From contig SLFZ01000094.1 of NCBI GenBank assembly GCA_007123975.1, forward strand, positions 1-24,517: a DNA stretch of 24,517 nucleotides, in the 5' to 3' direction. Below, one piece after another: positions 14,875-21,718 of the stretch. The position numbers were made by a program, and so were the translations under genes. The notes beneath the pieces were generated by a model that was not told the origin of the DNA, did no database searches, and saw only the letters and a program-made list of their open reading frames with translations. This DNA is from Candidatus Izemoplasma sp. Its GTDB lineage: Bacteria; Bacillota_I; Bacilli_A; Izemoplasmatales; Izemoplasmataceae. The first letter of the stretch is position 1. Every line of letters begins with the position of its first letter.

Positions 14875-15720
14875 ATGATTATTTTACTTTATAACCCGTT
14901 ATCAAAAAACCGCAAATCTCGGCGGGTCACCAAGCGTTTGGTGGACCGTTTTAAGAAGCGTGATGTGCCTTTCCGCGTCAAAAGCCTGCTTAAGATCAAA
15001 GACATGGAAAGCTACATCACCAAAACCCCCGACGACATCCAATTTATTCTCCTTGGGGGCGATGGTACCATCAACACCTTCATCAACAACACCATGCGCA
15101 TCCCTTTAACCCACGAAATCCACATTAAACCCACCGGATCGGGCAACGACTTTCTCCGCAGTATAAAACGTCACAACCCTCCTCACCAATACATCATGGA
15201 AATGCGTCATGACGACGACGGCCGTTACTTCATCAACGGCGCCGGCTTCGGCCTTGACGGGCAAATCGCCCACCTCGTCAACCAATCGAAGAAAAAGAAC
15301 AAGTTTCGTTATTTCCTGAACACCATCAAAAGCTTCTTTACCTACAAACCCGGTCCGATGACCCTCACCGTCGATGGTGAGACAAAAACCTACAAGAAGG
15401 CCTACCTCGTCAACATCAACAACGGCGCCTACGTCGGCGGCGGGATGAAACTCACGCCAAAGGCGCGGCTCGATGAAAACGCCTTTGACGTCCTCATCGT
15501 CCACAGCGTCTCAAAACCTATCCTGTTGTTGATTTTTATCAGCGTCTACCTCGGGCTTCACACCATCTTCACCCGCTACGTCACCATCCTCAAAGGCCAC
15601 GACGTCATCGCCGAAAGCCCGACCCCACAAATCGCCCAGTGCGATGGGGAGACCTTCGAAAAAGTGAAACGCATCCACGTGAAAAAGACCAACAAAAAAG
15701 CCAATTTCAGCCGTCTATAG
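14875..15720 (+). CDS. Diacylglycerol kinase-family lipid kinase (DagK/YegS type)
   Basis: This is a soluble lipid kinase that phosphorylates diacylglycerol or a related lipid at the inner membrane face, probably returning diacylglycerol to phospholipid synthesis. The 281 residues are typical. Visible are YNPLS at 6-10, the nucleotide-binding GGDGT at 61-65, the GSGNDF segment at 88-93, GAGFGLDG at 122-129, NNGAYVGGGMKLTP at 182-195, and the C-terminal CDGE at 256-259. The start is ATG 14875, six bases after AAGGAGG; an ATG at 14815 lies upstream of the promoter and is rejected. It is the only complete plus-strand gene here and a single-gene unit. Its last codons form one arm of the terminator shared with pgi. 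The exact lipid substrate is not determinable. Confidence 0.93.
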   Translation: MIILLYNPLSKNRKSRRVTKRLVDRFKKRDVPFRVKSLLKIKDMESYITKTPDDIQFILLGGDGTINTFINNTMRIPLTHEIHIKPTGSGNDFLRSIKRHNPPHQYIMEMRHDDDGRYFINGAGFGLDGQIAHLVNQSKKKNKFRYFLNTIKSFFTYKPGPMTLTVDGETKTYKKAYLVNINNGAYVGGGMKLTPKARLDENAFDVLIVHSVSKPILLLIFISVYLGLHTIFTRYVTILKGHDVIAESPTPQIAQCDGETFEKVKRIHVKKTNKKANFSRL

Positions 15721-15740
15721 GCCGATTGGCTTTTCTTTTT
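15694..15740. terminator. Bidirectional terminator between the lipid kinase gene and pgi
   Basis: AAAAGCCAAT (15696-15705) pairs with ATTGGCTTTT (15725-15734), enclosing 19 bases that include the kinase stop codon. T-rich tracts lie on the exit side of both strands. The left arm is coding sequence of the kinase, and the pgi stop overlaps the T tract. The two convergent genes share it. Confidence 0.85.
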
Positions 15741-17073
15741 AATCGTCTTGCTTGCTCAGTTTTTCACGAAGCGCTTTCCCGCGGTCTTCAAACCCCGGTT
15801 TCTCAAGCAGCGCAAACATGTTTTGCTTGTACGCTTCCACGCCGGGTTGGTCAAAGGGGTTCACCCCGAGCACATACCCGCTCACCGCGCAGGCCATCAT
15901 GAAGAAATAAAGCAGTCCGCCCACGTGGGGTGCATCCAAGCGGTCAAGTTCAATGACCACGCTCGGCGTGCCGCCCTCAGCATGGGCTAAGAGTGTCCCT
16001 TCCATCGCCCGCTCGTTGACCTCGTGTACGCTTTTGCCTGCGAGGTAATTCAAATTGTCCAAATCATCCTTGTCGGTCGCCACCGTCAAAGTCGACAATG
16101 GACGCGCCACGTTCACGACCGTTTCAAAGAGATGACGCTCGCCATCTTGAAGGTATTGGCCCAGCGAATGCAAATCGGTTGTGAAAGCCGCACCGGCCAC
16201 AAATAGCCCTTTCCCGTCTTTTCCTTCGCTCTCGCCAAAGAGCTGTTTCCACCACTCGGCGACGAAGGATAGCTTTGGTTCATAGTAGACAAAGAGTTCG
16301 ACTTTCCTGCCTGCTTGGTACAATGCTTGACGCGTCGACACGTAGCGATAAAGCGCCTCGGTGTCGCCTTTTTCATTTAACGTTTTCATCATCGCCTTCG
16401 CCCCACCAAGCAAGCCCGAAACGTCATGCCCGCGGCACGCCACCGGCAACAACCCCACCGGCGTAAAGACGCTATAGCGCCCACCGATGTCGTCGTCGAT
16501 CACGAACGTGTCGTAGCCTTCCCGCTCGGCGAGCTCACGCAGCGCGCCCTTGGTCGCGTCCGTCGTCGCCACGATTCGCTCTGCGGCCTCGGCTTTGCCG
16601 ACTTTTGACTCAAGCAGTGCTTTCAAAAAGCGAAACGCCACCGCCGGCTCGGTGGTGGTGCCGGATTTGCTGATGACGTTGATTGCGAACGGCTTATCCG
16701 CGAGGTAATCGCGGAGTTCTTCCATGTAGGCCGCCGACAAATGATGCCCGGCAAACACAACGTCCATGCCAGAAGGCTTTTTAAAATACCCATCGAGCGT
16801 TTCGAGCACCGCCTTGGCGCCGAGATACGACCCACCGATGCCGACGACGACCAACACATCGGCCACGCTTCTTAACCGCGCCGCGGTGGTTTCAATCGCC
16901 TTCAGCGTCTCATCCATGCGATCGGGTAAATCTACCCATCCTAAAAACTCATTGCCGGGTCCGGTTTTTGAAAGCGTCGTATGGTGAGCCTTTTCAACCT
17001 CACCAAGCAGCGACGCCGCGTTTTCTTTTATCGTTTTTTCTACGTACGTTGTTTTCACGTTAACCATGGCCAT
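15739..17073 (-). CDS. pgi: Glucose-6-phosphate isomerase
   Basis: Pgi interconverts glucose 6-phosphate and fructose 6-phosphate in glycolysis and gluconeogenesis. The 444 residues match Bacillus-type enzymes of about 450. Visible are GIGGSYLGAKA at 78-88, the phosphate-binding SKSGTTTEPA at 135-144, GGRYSVFTPVG at 197-207, the LFGESEGK loop with the presumed catalytic Glu281 at 278-285, HSLGQ near 302-306, and the C-terminal QPGVEAYK with Lys416. The start is ATG 17073, nine bases after AGGAG; a second in-frame ATG at 17067 lies too far from that site. It has its own promoter and ends convergently with the lipid kinase. The S1 gene next to it recalls the yugI-pgi neighbourhood of Bacillus. 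Confidence 0.97.
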   Translation of the reverse strand: MAMVNVKTTYVEKTIKENAASLLGEVEKAHHTTLSKTGPGNEFLGWVDLPDRMDETLKAIETTAARLRSVADVLVVVGIGGSYLGAKAVLETLDGYFKKPSGMDVVFAGHHLSAAYMEELRDYLADKPFAINVISKSGTTTEPAVAFRFLKALLESKVGKAEAAERIVATTDATKGALRELAEREGYDTFVIDDDIGGRYSVFTPVGLLPVACRGHDVSGLLGGAKAMMKTLNEKGDTEALYRYVSTRQALYQAGRKVELFVYYEPKLSFVAEWWKQLFGESEGKDGKGLFVAGAAFTTDLHSLGQYLQDGERHLFETVVNVARPLSTLTVATDKDDLDNLNYLAGKSVHEVNERAMEGTLLAHAEGGTPSVVIELDRLDAPHVGGLLYFFMMACAVSGYVLGVNPFDQPGVEAYKQNMFALLEKPGFEDRGKALREKLSKQDD

Positions 17074-17096
17074 GCCATCACGCTCCTATCACGAAA

Positions 17097-17126
17097 ATTG
17101 TACCATATTTTACCCCACATCGACAA
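17097..17126 (-). promoter_or_regulatory. Promoter of pgi
   Basis: The minus strand shows TTGTCG (17121-17126), an 18-base spacer and TACAAT (17097-17102) with a TGG extension. The -35 box overlaps the T tract of the preceding terminator. Predicted transcription starts near 17090, immediately before the ribosome binding site. Confidence 0.7.
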
Positions 17127-17151
17127 AAAAACGACGCGTTTCACGCGTCGT
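17125..17151 (-). terminator. Intrinsic terminator of the S1-domain gene
   Basis: ACGACGCGT (17131-17139) pairs with ACGCGTCGT (17143-17151), with a three-base loop. Six T follow on the minus strand. The upstream arm is made of the last codons of the gene, and the stop codon lies across the loop. Confidence 0.93.
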
Positions 17152-17470
17152 CTTTAGGGTTGTAGCGTCGTATCCATTGGGACAGTTGCTTCTTAAGGGG
17201 CTTAAATCCTTGCTTTAACCGGATTTGGTAGCGTTTTTTTCGCTTGTGTAAACGCTTATAGCTTAGCGAGACCTTGTTGTCTTCGGCGACGCTAAGCACT
17301 TTCAAATCAACGACGTCACCGACGTCCACGTAATCCTTGATGTCGCGGACGTATCGGTCACTAAATTCGGAGATGTGAATCAATCCCGTATAGTCTTCAT
17401 CGATTTTTACAAACGCACCGTACGGTTTAATCGCAGTGATCCGGCCCTTCACAATAGAGCCTTCTTTCAT
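17141..17470 (-). CDS. S1 RNA-binding domain protein (YugI/GSP13-like)
   Basis: This is a 109-residue protein. A single S1 domain occupies residues about 1-72, with the GRITAIKPYGAFVKI, GLIHISE and VGDVVDLKVLSV blocks and the closing SLSYK strand. A basic tail rich in Lys and Arg (73-105) probably adds RNA or ribosome affinity. The family includes B. subtilis YugI and CvfD, general-stress or post-transcriptional regulators that associate with ribosomes. That role is inferred from family and length. The start is ATG 17470 with GAGGTG seven bases upstream. It has its own promoter and terminator, and lies upstream of pgi as yugI does near pgi in Bacillus. Confidence 0.88.
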   Translation of the reverse strand: MKEGSIVKGRITAIKPYGAFVKIDEDYTGLIHISEFSDRYVRDIKDYVDVGDVVDLKVLSVAEDNKVSLSYKRLHKRKKRYQIRLKQGFKPLKKQLSQWIRRYNPKDDA

Positions 17471-17499
17471 GATTAAACACCTCGGTCTAGGTTACCCAC

Positions 17500-17528
17500 A
17501 GTATATCAGATTTTCATGGGTTTGCCAA
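17500..17528 (-). promoter_or_regulatory. Promoter of the S1-domain gene
   Basis: The minus strand shows TTGGCA (17523-17528), a 17-base spacer and TATACT (17500-17505) with a TGA extension. This is the best full promoter in the window. Confidence 0.8.
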
Positions 17529-17540
17529 CAGTGAACGCAC

Positions 17541-19076
17541 CTAGAGACGTGTTAATCCATGCTTGTCAAGACGGTAAAGCGAGTCAAAGACCGCTTCGAT
17601 AAACGACCTATCATGGGTCACGCACACAATCGTTCCCTTAAACTGCTTCATCATGTCGTGTATTTCAGGGGCCGACAACGGGCTTACGTTACGCGTGGGC
17701 TCATCAAGCAATAGCACGTTCGCCCGGTCAAGCACCACTTTCAAAAGCAACACCTTAATCTTCTGACCCCCGCTCAAGCGTTCTGCCGGCCTGAGCATGT
17801 CTTCCCGTTCAAAGCCAAGCGCGCCTAAGCGCTTGCGCACATCGGCCTCACGCTTTCGGTCCTGCGTGGCCTCCAAAAACGAAAGCGGAGACAACCCGGA
17901 AAGCGCTTTATCATGGTCTTGCGGCATCAACGCCACACGCATGTCTTCCCGGGGTTTAAGGGTCTCATAAAGCGCATGCAAAAGCGTCGTTTTCCCACAG
18001 CCGTTCTTGCCTGTGATCGCGATTTTTTCTTGCCCCATGACGGTCAAATCAACGGCACGCGCAAGCACCTTGTCGCCCACCCTAAGCACAGGCAATGACA
18101 CATCGATGACACGCTTGCCTCGAGGCAAGCCCACCCCGGCCTCAAAATGAAGATCGATCCGTTCTTCGGCTTCGGGAATCGGCGTAAACTCGGCTTCGGC
18201 TTTGTCAAACCGACCCTTTTGCGCTTGCATCGACTTGATCTTTTTCTTTAAAAGCCGTGCGCGTTCCGGTTCCCGTACGGCCTGGTTTTGTTGGTGCTCG
18301 ACGCGCTGATAAATCTTTCGCCACCGCTCGATGCGCTTGGCGTGGGCTTTGCGTTCATCCATCGCGATGCGGTGTTGTTGGTCAAACCGCGCCATCCGGT
18401 GCTCACGATAATCGCGATAATCCATCTTTTCGACGAAGGTCAATGCTTCGGTTTGTTTTTTCACACGCTGAATGTGCACAATCATCGTCGCCACGTTGTC
18501 AAGCAACCGCTCGTCGTGTGACACAAAGAGGATTGTGCGGTCTTTTTCCCGCATGAACGCCTCAAGAAAAAGAATCGTGTCAAAATCGAGGTCGTTGGTC
18601 GGCTCATCAAGGACGAACAAGTCGACCTCGCGCATCAACAGTTTCGCCAAGCCAAGCTTGACGATTTCACCGCCTGAGAAGGTATCCATCGTTCGTGTTT
18701 CATCGATATCTAAGCCCTCTAACCCGACCTTAGCGAGCGCTTTTGGAAGGTGTTTGAGTTGTTCATAAGCGTCTATTTTTGGCGGTTTCCCAGGTTTTTC
18801 GCACACAAAAAACGAGGCGATATCGACGCCGCGCCAGCGCGCGGCGATGTCTTGTTCCAAATAACCAATCCGTCCTTGTCTGATGATCGTGCCCGTGCAT
18901 GTCGCGTAGGGAATTGACTCGGGATCCGCGATCGCTTTTAAGAGCGTGCTTTTGCCCGTGCCCTCGTGTCCGATGACGGCGACCTTGTCGCCTCGGTTCA
19001 TCGTTAACGACACGCCATCGACGAGCAAATACCCGTCTCGCACGGTTTCGATTCGGCAATCTTTCAGTGTTAGCAT
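17541..19076 (-). CDS. ABC-F family ATPase (ribosome-associated)
   Basis: This is a 511-residue protein with two ATPase domains and no membrane segments, the mark of the ABC-F class that acts at the ribosomal E site. Domain 1: Walker A GHEGTGKS at 36-43, signature FSGGE at 133-137, Walker B and DEPTNDLD at 157-164, switch His187. A long charged helical linker covers about 205-300. Domain 2: Walker A GKNGCGKT at 356-363, signature LSGGQ at 434-438, DEPTRNVSPLS at 458-468, His488. The TRN(x)SPLS form after the second Walker B is, from memory, common in the Lsa/Vga/Msr-like antibiotic-resistance group, so ribosome protection is possible. A housekeeping role cannot be excluded. The start is ATG 19076, six bases after AGGAG. 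The leader carries a mini-ORF and a hairpin. Confidence 0.9.
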   Translation of the reverse strand: MLTLKDCRIETVRDGYLLVDGVSLTMNRGDKVAVIGHEGTGKSTLLKAIADPESIPYATCTGTIIRQGRIGYLEQDIAARWRGVDIASFFVCEKPGKPPKIDAYEQLKHLPKALAKVGLEGLDIDETRTMDTFSGGEIVKLGLAKLLMREVDLFVLDEPTNDLDFDTILFLEAFMREKDRTILFVSHDERLLDNVATMIVHIQRVKKQTEALTFVEKMDYRDYREHRMARFDQQHRIAMDERKAHAKRIERWRKIYQRVEHQQNQAVREPERARLLKKKIKSMQAQKGRFDKAEAEFTPIPEAEERIDLHFEAGVGLPRGKRVIDVSLPVLRVGDKVLARAVDLTVMGQEKIAITGKNGCGKTTLLHALYETLKPREDMRVALMPQDHDKALSGLSPLSFLEATQDRKREADVRKRLGALGFEREDMLRPAERLSGGQKIKVLLLKVVLDRANVLLLDEPTRNVSPLSAPEIHDMMKQFKGTIVCVTHDRSFIEAVFDSLYRLDKHGLTRL

Positions 19077-19103
19077 GATTCTCTCCTACAACTAGAATTT
19101 GCG

Positions 19104-19123
19104 TGCCGAATCCCTGCTTCGGC
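19104..19123 (-). promoter_or_regulatory. Hairpin in the leader of the ABC-F gene
   Basis: GCCGAA (19105-19110) pairs with TTCGGC (19118-19123) around a seven-base loop. It lies between the mini-ORF and the ABC-F ribosome binding site, with no T run after it, so it is not a simple terminator. It could take part in translational attenuation. Confidence 0.4.
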
Positions 19124-19128
19124 GGCGG

Positions 19129-19140
19129 TTATTTGTCCAT
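19129..19140 (-). CDS. Possible leader mini-ORF (Met-Asp-Lys-stop) before the ABC-F gene
   Basis: ATG-GAC-AAA-TAA on the minus strand is preceded by GAGGTG four bases upstream (19145-19150), inside the predicted leader of the ABC-F gene. A three-codon frame can arise by chance. It is listed because it has a plausible ribosome binding site and lies just before a hairpin. Short leader peptides are known upstream of several ABC-F resistance genes. Confidence 0.3.
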   Translation of the reverse strand: MDK

Positions 19141-19169
19141 GACACACCTCGTTTCTAAATGCTACCCCA

Positions 19170-19178
19170 ATTATAGCA
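19170..19178 (-). promoter_or_regulatory. Extended -10 promoter of the ABC-F gene
   Basis: The minus strand reads TGCTATAAT. The -35 position falls in the pgpA terminator and is poor. Predicted transcription starts near 19163, giving a leader of nearly 90 bases, longer than most in this window. Confidence 0.65.
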
Positions 19179-19187
19179 AATCCCCAT

Positions 19188-19211
19188 AAAAAAAGCCACG
19201 GCGTGCGTGGC
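19188..19211 (-). terminator. Intrinsic terminator after pgpA
   Basis: GCCACG (19195-19200) pairs with CGTGGC (19206-19211), followed by seven T on the minus strand. The hairpin begins on the last base of the pgpA stop codon. Confidence 0.92.
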
Positions 19212-19729
19212 TATGCGTATCGGTGGGCAATGGAACTGGCGGCCGCCGCCGCGATGGCGCCGACGAGGTCGTCCAAGAAGGTGTTGCATTTATCCTTCGC
19301 CTTGCCGACGTCGTCGATTTTTTTAATGATGCCGGGTTTGAGCTTATCGACGTACCCAAAGTTGGTAAATCCAATCGAGCCGTACACGTTGACAATCGCC
19401 AAGGCGAGCACCTCGTCGATGCCATAAAGCCCCCAGTCGTCCATCAAAATGGTGCGCAAGGGTTCGCTAATGGCGCCTTTTTCGGCCAAAATATCGAGTT
19501 CGATCCCGGTGAGAACAGCGTTTTGCACTTCGCGCTTCATGACGACGCGTTTGACGTGTTCTAGACAAGTGTCCATGGTGAGCTCAGGGACGTACTCTTT
19601 CTGTAAATCAAACGTGAGTTCAGCGATTTCTTCAAGCGTCGCACCTCGTTCTTTGAGCATGCGCACGACAATGTCGTACTTCCTCGTGTCGTCTAACCGC
19701 GTTTCTTCCAATACCGTTTCGTCAGCCAT
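19211..19729 (-). CDS. pgpA: Phosphatidylglycerophosphatase A-domain protein (PgpA/YutG family)
   Basis: This 172-residue protein belongs to the short Gram-positive form of the PgpA family, like B. subtilis YutG. Its C-terminal part has the family blocks DDWGLYGIDEVLALAIVNVYGSIGFTNFGYVDK (about 101-133), PGIIKKID (135-142) and TFLDDLVGAIAAAAAS (about 151-166). The family dephosphorylates phosphatidylglycerophosphate, though activity of this soluble-looking form is inferred. The N-terminal 60 residues are a helical extension. The start is ATG 19729, seven bases after AAGGAGG, which abuts the stop of the NifU-domain gene. Co-transcribed with that gene and followed by a terminator. YutD, YutI and YutG homologues are also clustered in Bacillus. 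Confidence 0.88.
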   Translation of the reverse strand: MADETVLEETRLDDTRKYDIVVRMLKERGATLEEIAELTFDLQKEYVPELTMDTCLEHVKRVVMKREVQNAVLTGIELDILAEKGAISEPLRTILMDDWGLYGIDEVLALAIVNVYGSIGFTNFGYVDKLKPGIIKKIDDVGKAKDKCNTFLDDLVGAIAAAAASSIAHRYA

Positions 19730-19741
19730 TGGTGGTCCTCC

Positions 19742-19975
19742 TTAGATTTGTTCGACGCCGATGATGCCGGGAACTTCCTCCAACATAATCGTTTCAACAC
19801 CGTCTTTGAGCGTCGTATCGATGGCCGCACACCCGACGCAGGCACCGAGCATCTGCACGTAGACGATGCCGTCTTCAAGCTTCACAAACTTGATGTCACC
19901 GCCGTCGCGGTTGATGTAGGGCCGCAGCTTTTCGATGACTTTTCTCGCTTGCGCTTCAATCTCTTCATGCTTCAT
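19742..19975 (-). CDS. NifU C-terminal-domain iron-sulfur cluster carrier (YutI/NfuA-like)
   Basis: This is a 77-residue stand-alone Nfu domain. Visible are the YINRDGGDIKFV block at 20-31 and the GACVGC motif with Cys46 and Cys49, which binds or passes a Fe-S cluster between two subunits. The length equals that of short Gram-positive YutI proteins. The start is ATG 19975, eight bases after AAGGTGG; a frame reaching back to 20071 would cross the -10 box and is rejected. Its own promoter is suggested just upstream. It overlaps the ribosome binding site of pgpA with its stop codon. Confidence 0.93.
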   Translation of the reverse strand: MKHEEIEAQARKVIEKLRPYINRDGGDIKFVKLEDGIVYVQMLGACVGCAAIDTTLKDGVETIMLEEVPGIIGVEQI

Positions 19976-20002
19976 GGATAACACCACCTTTTCTGCACCC
20001 AC

Positions 20003-20008
20003 ATTATA
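20003..20008 (-). promoter_or_regulatory. -10 element before the NifU-domain gene
   Basis: A perfect TATAAT is on the minus strand 28 bases before the ATG. No clear -35 is seen, so an internal promoter for the Nfu-pgpA pair is likely but not certain. Confidence 0.5.
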
Positions 20009-20096
20009 CAATAAAGGCGCGTTAAAGCGGTGTGATACACTAAAGTTTTTAAACACGCCACAACGCTTCATCTGTCGGTCCCCGTAAACCAGTATC

Positions 20097-20327
20097 TAGC
20101 TTCTTTAAAATACAAGAGGGACCGTTGGGTGTCTTAATTCCATCAAACAGTCAGAAATCGTATGCATTGTTGATTCCGTGATCGCTTTTAACCGAAACAT
20201 ATCCGTCATTATATCGCCAACAATGTGGTCAACCCTATTGAAACAATCCATATAACGCGCATTCCAGTTGGCACATCGAGTGCATTGCGAAAATGCTTCA
20301 TGACGGCATAGTCATACCATTTGCAGG
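20097..20327 (-). pseudogene. Decayed tandem copy of yutD
   Basis: The space between the NifU-domain gene and the intact yutD is a broken paralogue. Reading the minus strand, one frame gives a WYDYAVMKHFRNALDVP segment. After a one-base loss near 20268 the next frame gives an ARYMDCFNRVDHIVGDIM segment continuing to DCLME. A further frame change near 20130-20140 gives an ILKKL end. By hand, 24 of 42 residues in the middle segment match the intact protein (NERY..D...R...IVGD...DM.RLK..TEST..TI.D.LME). No ribosome binding site or usable start remains. The order of events (tandem duplication, then decay of one copy) is inferred. Confidence 0.85.
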
Positions 20328-20340
20328 TCACTGTAAAATA

Positions 20341-20586
20341 TCACTTTATGCGCTTTAGCACATAATAGGGTGCATTGGGTGTCCCTGATTCCATCAAATA
20401 ATCAGGAATCGTATTCTTTGTTGATTCCGTGAACCCTTTTAACCTAAGCATGTCGGCACTCACATCGCCAACAATGTATTCATACCGATCGAGGTAGTCT
20501 ACATAACGCTCATTAAACTTGGGCACATCAAGTGCGTCCCGATAGTTCTTAATGATCTCGAAATTGCCGTGTTCTGTTTCAATCAT
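20341..20586 (-). CDS. yutD: YutD family protein (DUF1027)
   Basis: This is an 81-residue small cytosolic protein. The FEIIKNYRDAL, FNERYVDYLDRYEYIVGD, MLRLKGF and NAPYYVLKRIK blocks match the YutD (DUF1027) family of Gram-positive bacteria, whose biochemical function is not settled. The start is ATG 20586 within an eight-base overlap (ATGATTGA) with the ispF stop, and AAAGGTGATT is just upstream. A longer frame to 20652 runs inside ispF and is rejected. A decayed copy follows directly. In Bacillus yutD lies near yutG and yutI, homologues of which follow here, so the cluster is conserved. Confidence 0.85.
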   Translation of the reverse strand: MIETEHGNFEIIKNYRDALDVPKFNERYVDYLDRYEYIVGDVSADMLRLKGFTESTKNTIPDYLMESGTPNAPYYVLKRIK

Positions 20587-21070
20587 CTGAATCACCTTTC
20601 TTTCGTTCAAGCAACACCACCGCGTCGCATTCGATGGCCTCGCCCGTTCCAACGGGCCCGACGCCTTCTCCGGTGGTCGCTTTAATCGAGACCCGTGAAT
20701 CGGGTATGTTAAGCATCTCGGCCACGCGCATGCGCATGGTGCCTATCATCGACGCCAGTTTCGGACGTTCTAAATGCACGGTGGTGTCGACGTTGACGAC
20801 CTGGTAGCCAGCGTTTTTAATCAACTGGTTGGCCGTGTTGATTATCACCGCCGAATCAAGTCCCTTGCTTTCGTTGACTGTGTCGGGAAAATGCGTCCCA
20901 AGATCGCCAAGTGCAAGCGCCCCAAGCATCGCTTCTGCGATCGCATGAAGCAAGCAATCGCCGTCGCTATGGGCCACCGATTCAACCAGAGAATCAATAT
21001 CAATTCCCCCTAATCTAAGCCGTTTCCCAGTTTTTAACCGGTGTCTGTCCCGGGCCTGACCAATGCGCAT
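20579..21070 (-). CDS. ispF: 2-C-methyl-D-erythritol 2,4-cyclodiphosphate synthase (IspF)
   Basis: IspF forms the cyclic diphosphate in the MEP pathway to isopentenyl diphosphate. From ATG 21070 it has 163 residues, close to the usual 158. Zinc ligands are in the expected places: Asp8 and His10 in the N-terminal block and His42 in the HSDGDCLLHA block. The LGDLGTHFPDT segment (54-64) and ATTGEGVG with Glu135 are also conserved. The N-terminal glycine-rich stretch reads GQARDRH where most have GHGFDVH. The start overlaps the ispD stop in a TGATG arrangement and has no clear ribosome binding site, which suggests re-initiation after ispD. It follows ispD, its neighbour in the pathway order. Confidence 0.96.
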   Translation of the reverse strand: MRIGQARDRHRLKTGKRLRLGGIDIDSLVESVAHSDGDCLLHAIAEAMLGALALGDLGTHFPDTVNESKGLDSAVIINTANQLIKNAGYQVVNVDTTVHLERPKLASMIGTMRMRVAEMLNIPDSRVSIKATTGEGVGPVGTGEAIECDAVVLLERKKGDSDD

Positions 21071-21714
21071 CACGGGAGGATTCGCTCCAACAACGCCACA
21101 TCTTCAGGCGTCGTCAGTTTCACGTTACGGCGGTCGCCTTGGACCACCTTCACCGGATGGTGCAGCACGCTGGTGACCAAGCCGGCCTCACACGTGTACA
21201 CGCGGTCGGCCACGTGCGCGTAGGCATCGACCAACAAGCTCCGCGAAAACGCCTGTGGTGTTTGAATGAGCACAAGGTCACGGCGATCAACGTCATCGAT
21301 GACCGTGTCGCCATCAATCCGCTTGATCGTCTCAACCACCGGCATCGCAAAGGTCGCAGCGCCTTCGTCAAGCGCGGCCTTTTTAAGCGGGGCTAAAGGC
21401 GGCACAAAGGGACGCGCGCCATCGTGGATCAGCACCATCTCGCTGCGGGCGCGCTCAAGCCCGCTCATGACGCTGTCTTGGCGGGTGAGGCCGCCGGGAA
21501 CCACGTCGTCGACCAACTCGGCAAACACACTCGCCATGGTGTCTAATTCGTCTCGGTGTGCGACCAAGATGATTTCGTCGCAATCGGCGTCCGCTTTAAA
21601 GGTTTCAAGCGCGTAAGCCACGAGCGGTTTTCCGTGGATTTCGTGCAGGACTTTGTTGTGGGGGAATCCGGTGCGGTTGCCGGCGCCACCGGCCACCACA
21701 ATCGCTGTGTACAT
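21070..21714 (-). CDS. ispD: 2-C-methyl-D-erythritol 4-phosphate cytidylyltransferase (IspD)
   Basis: IspD couples MEP with CTP to give CDP-methylerythritol, the third step of the MEP pathway. The 214 residues are slightly short of the usual 230. Visible are the nucleotide-binding VVAGGAGNRTG and Lys21 (6-21), GGLTRQDSV (74-82), HDGARPF (97-103), QTPQAF (151-156) and the closing NVKLTTPEDVALLE (197-210). The YTCEAGLV segment replaces the commoner TDDA form. The start is ATG 21714, four bases after the preceding stop, with AAAGGATGATT formed partly by the end of the upstream gene. Its overlap with ispF suggests equimolar output. Confidence 0.95.
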   Translation of the reverse strand: MYTAIVVAGGAGNRTGFPHNKVLHEIHGKPLVAYALETFKADADCDEIILVAHRDELDTMASVFAELVDDVVPGGLTRQDSVMSGLERARSEMVLIHDGARPFVPPLAPLKKAALDEGAATFAMPVVETIKRIDGDTVIDDVDRRDLVLIQTPQAFSRSLLVDAYAHVADRVYTCEAGLVTSVLHHPVKVVQGDRRNVKLTTPEDVALLERILP

Positions 21715-21718
21715 GCAA

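Noticed and set aside
17125..17151. CRISPR-like or REP-like repeats suggested by several GC-rich hairpins
   Set aside because: The hairpins at 7418, 9545, 11512, 17125 and 19188 differ in sequence, and each follows a gene with a T run, so they are ordinary terminators.
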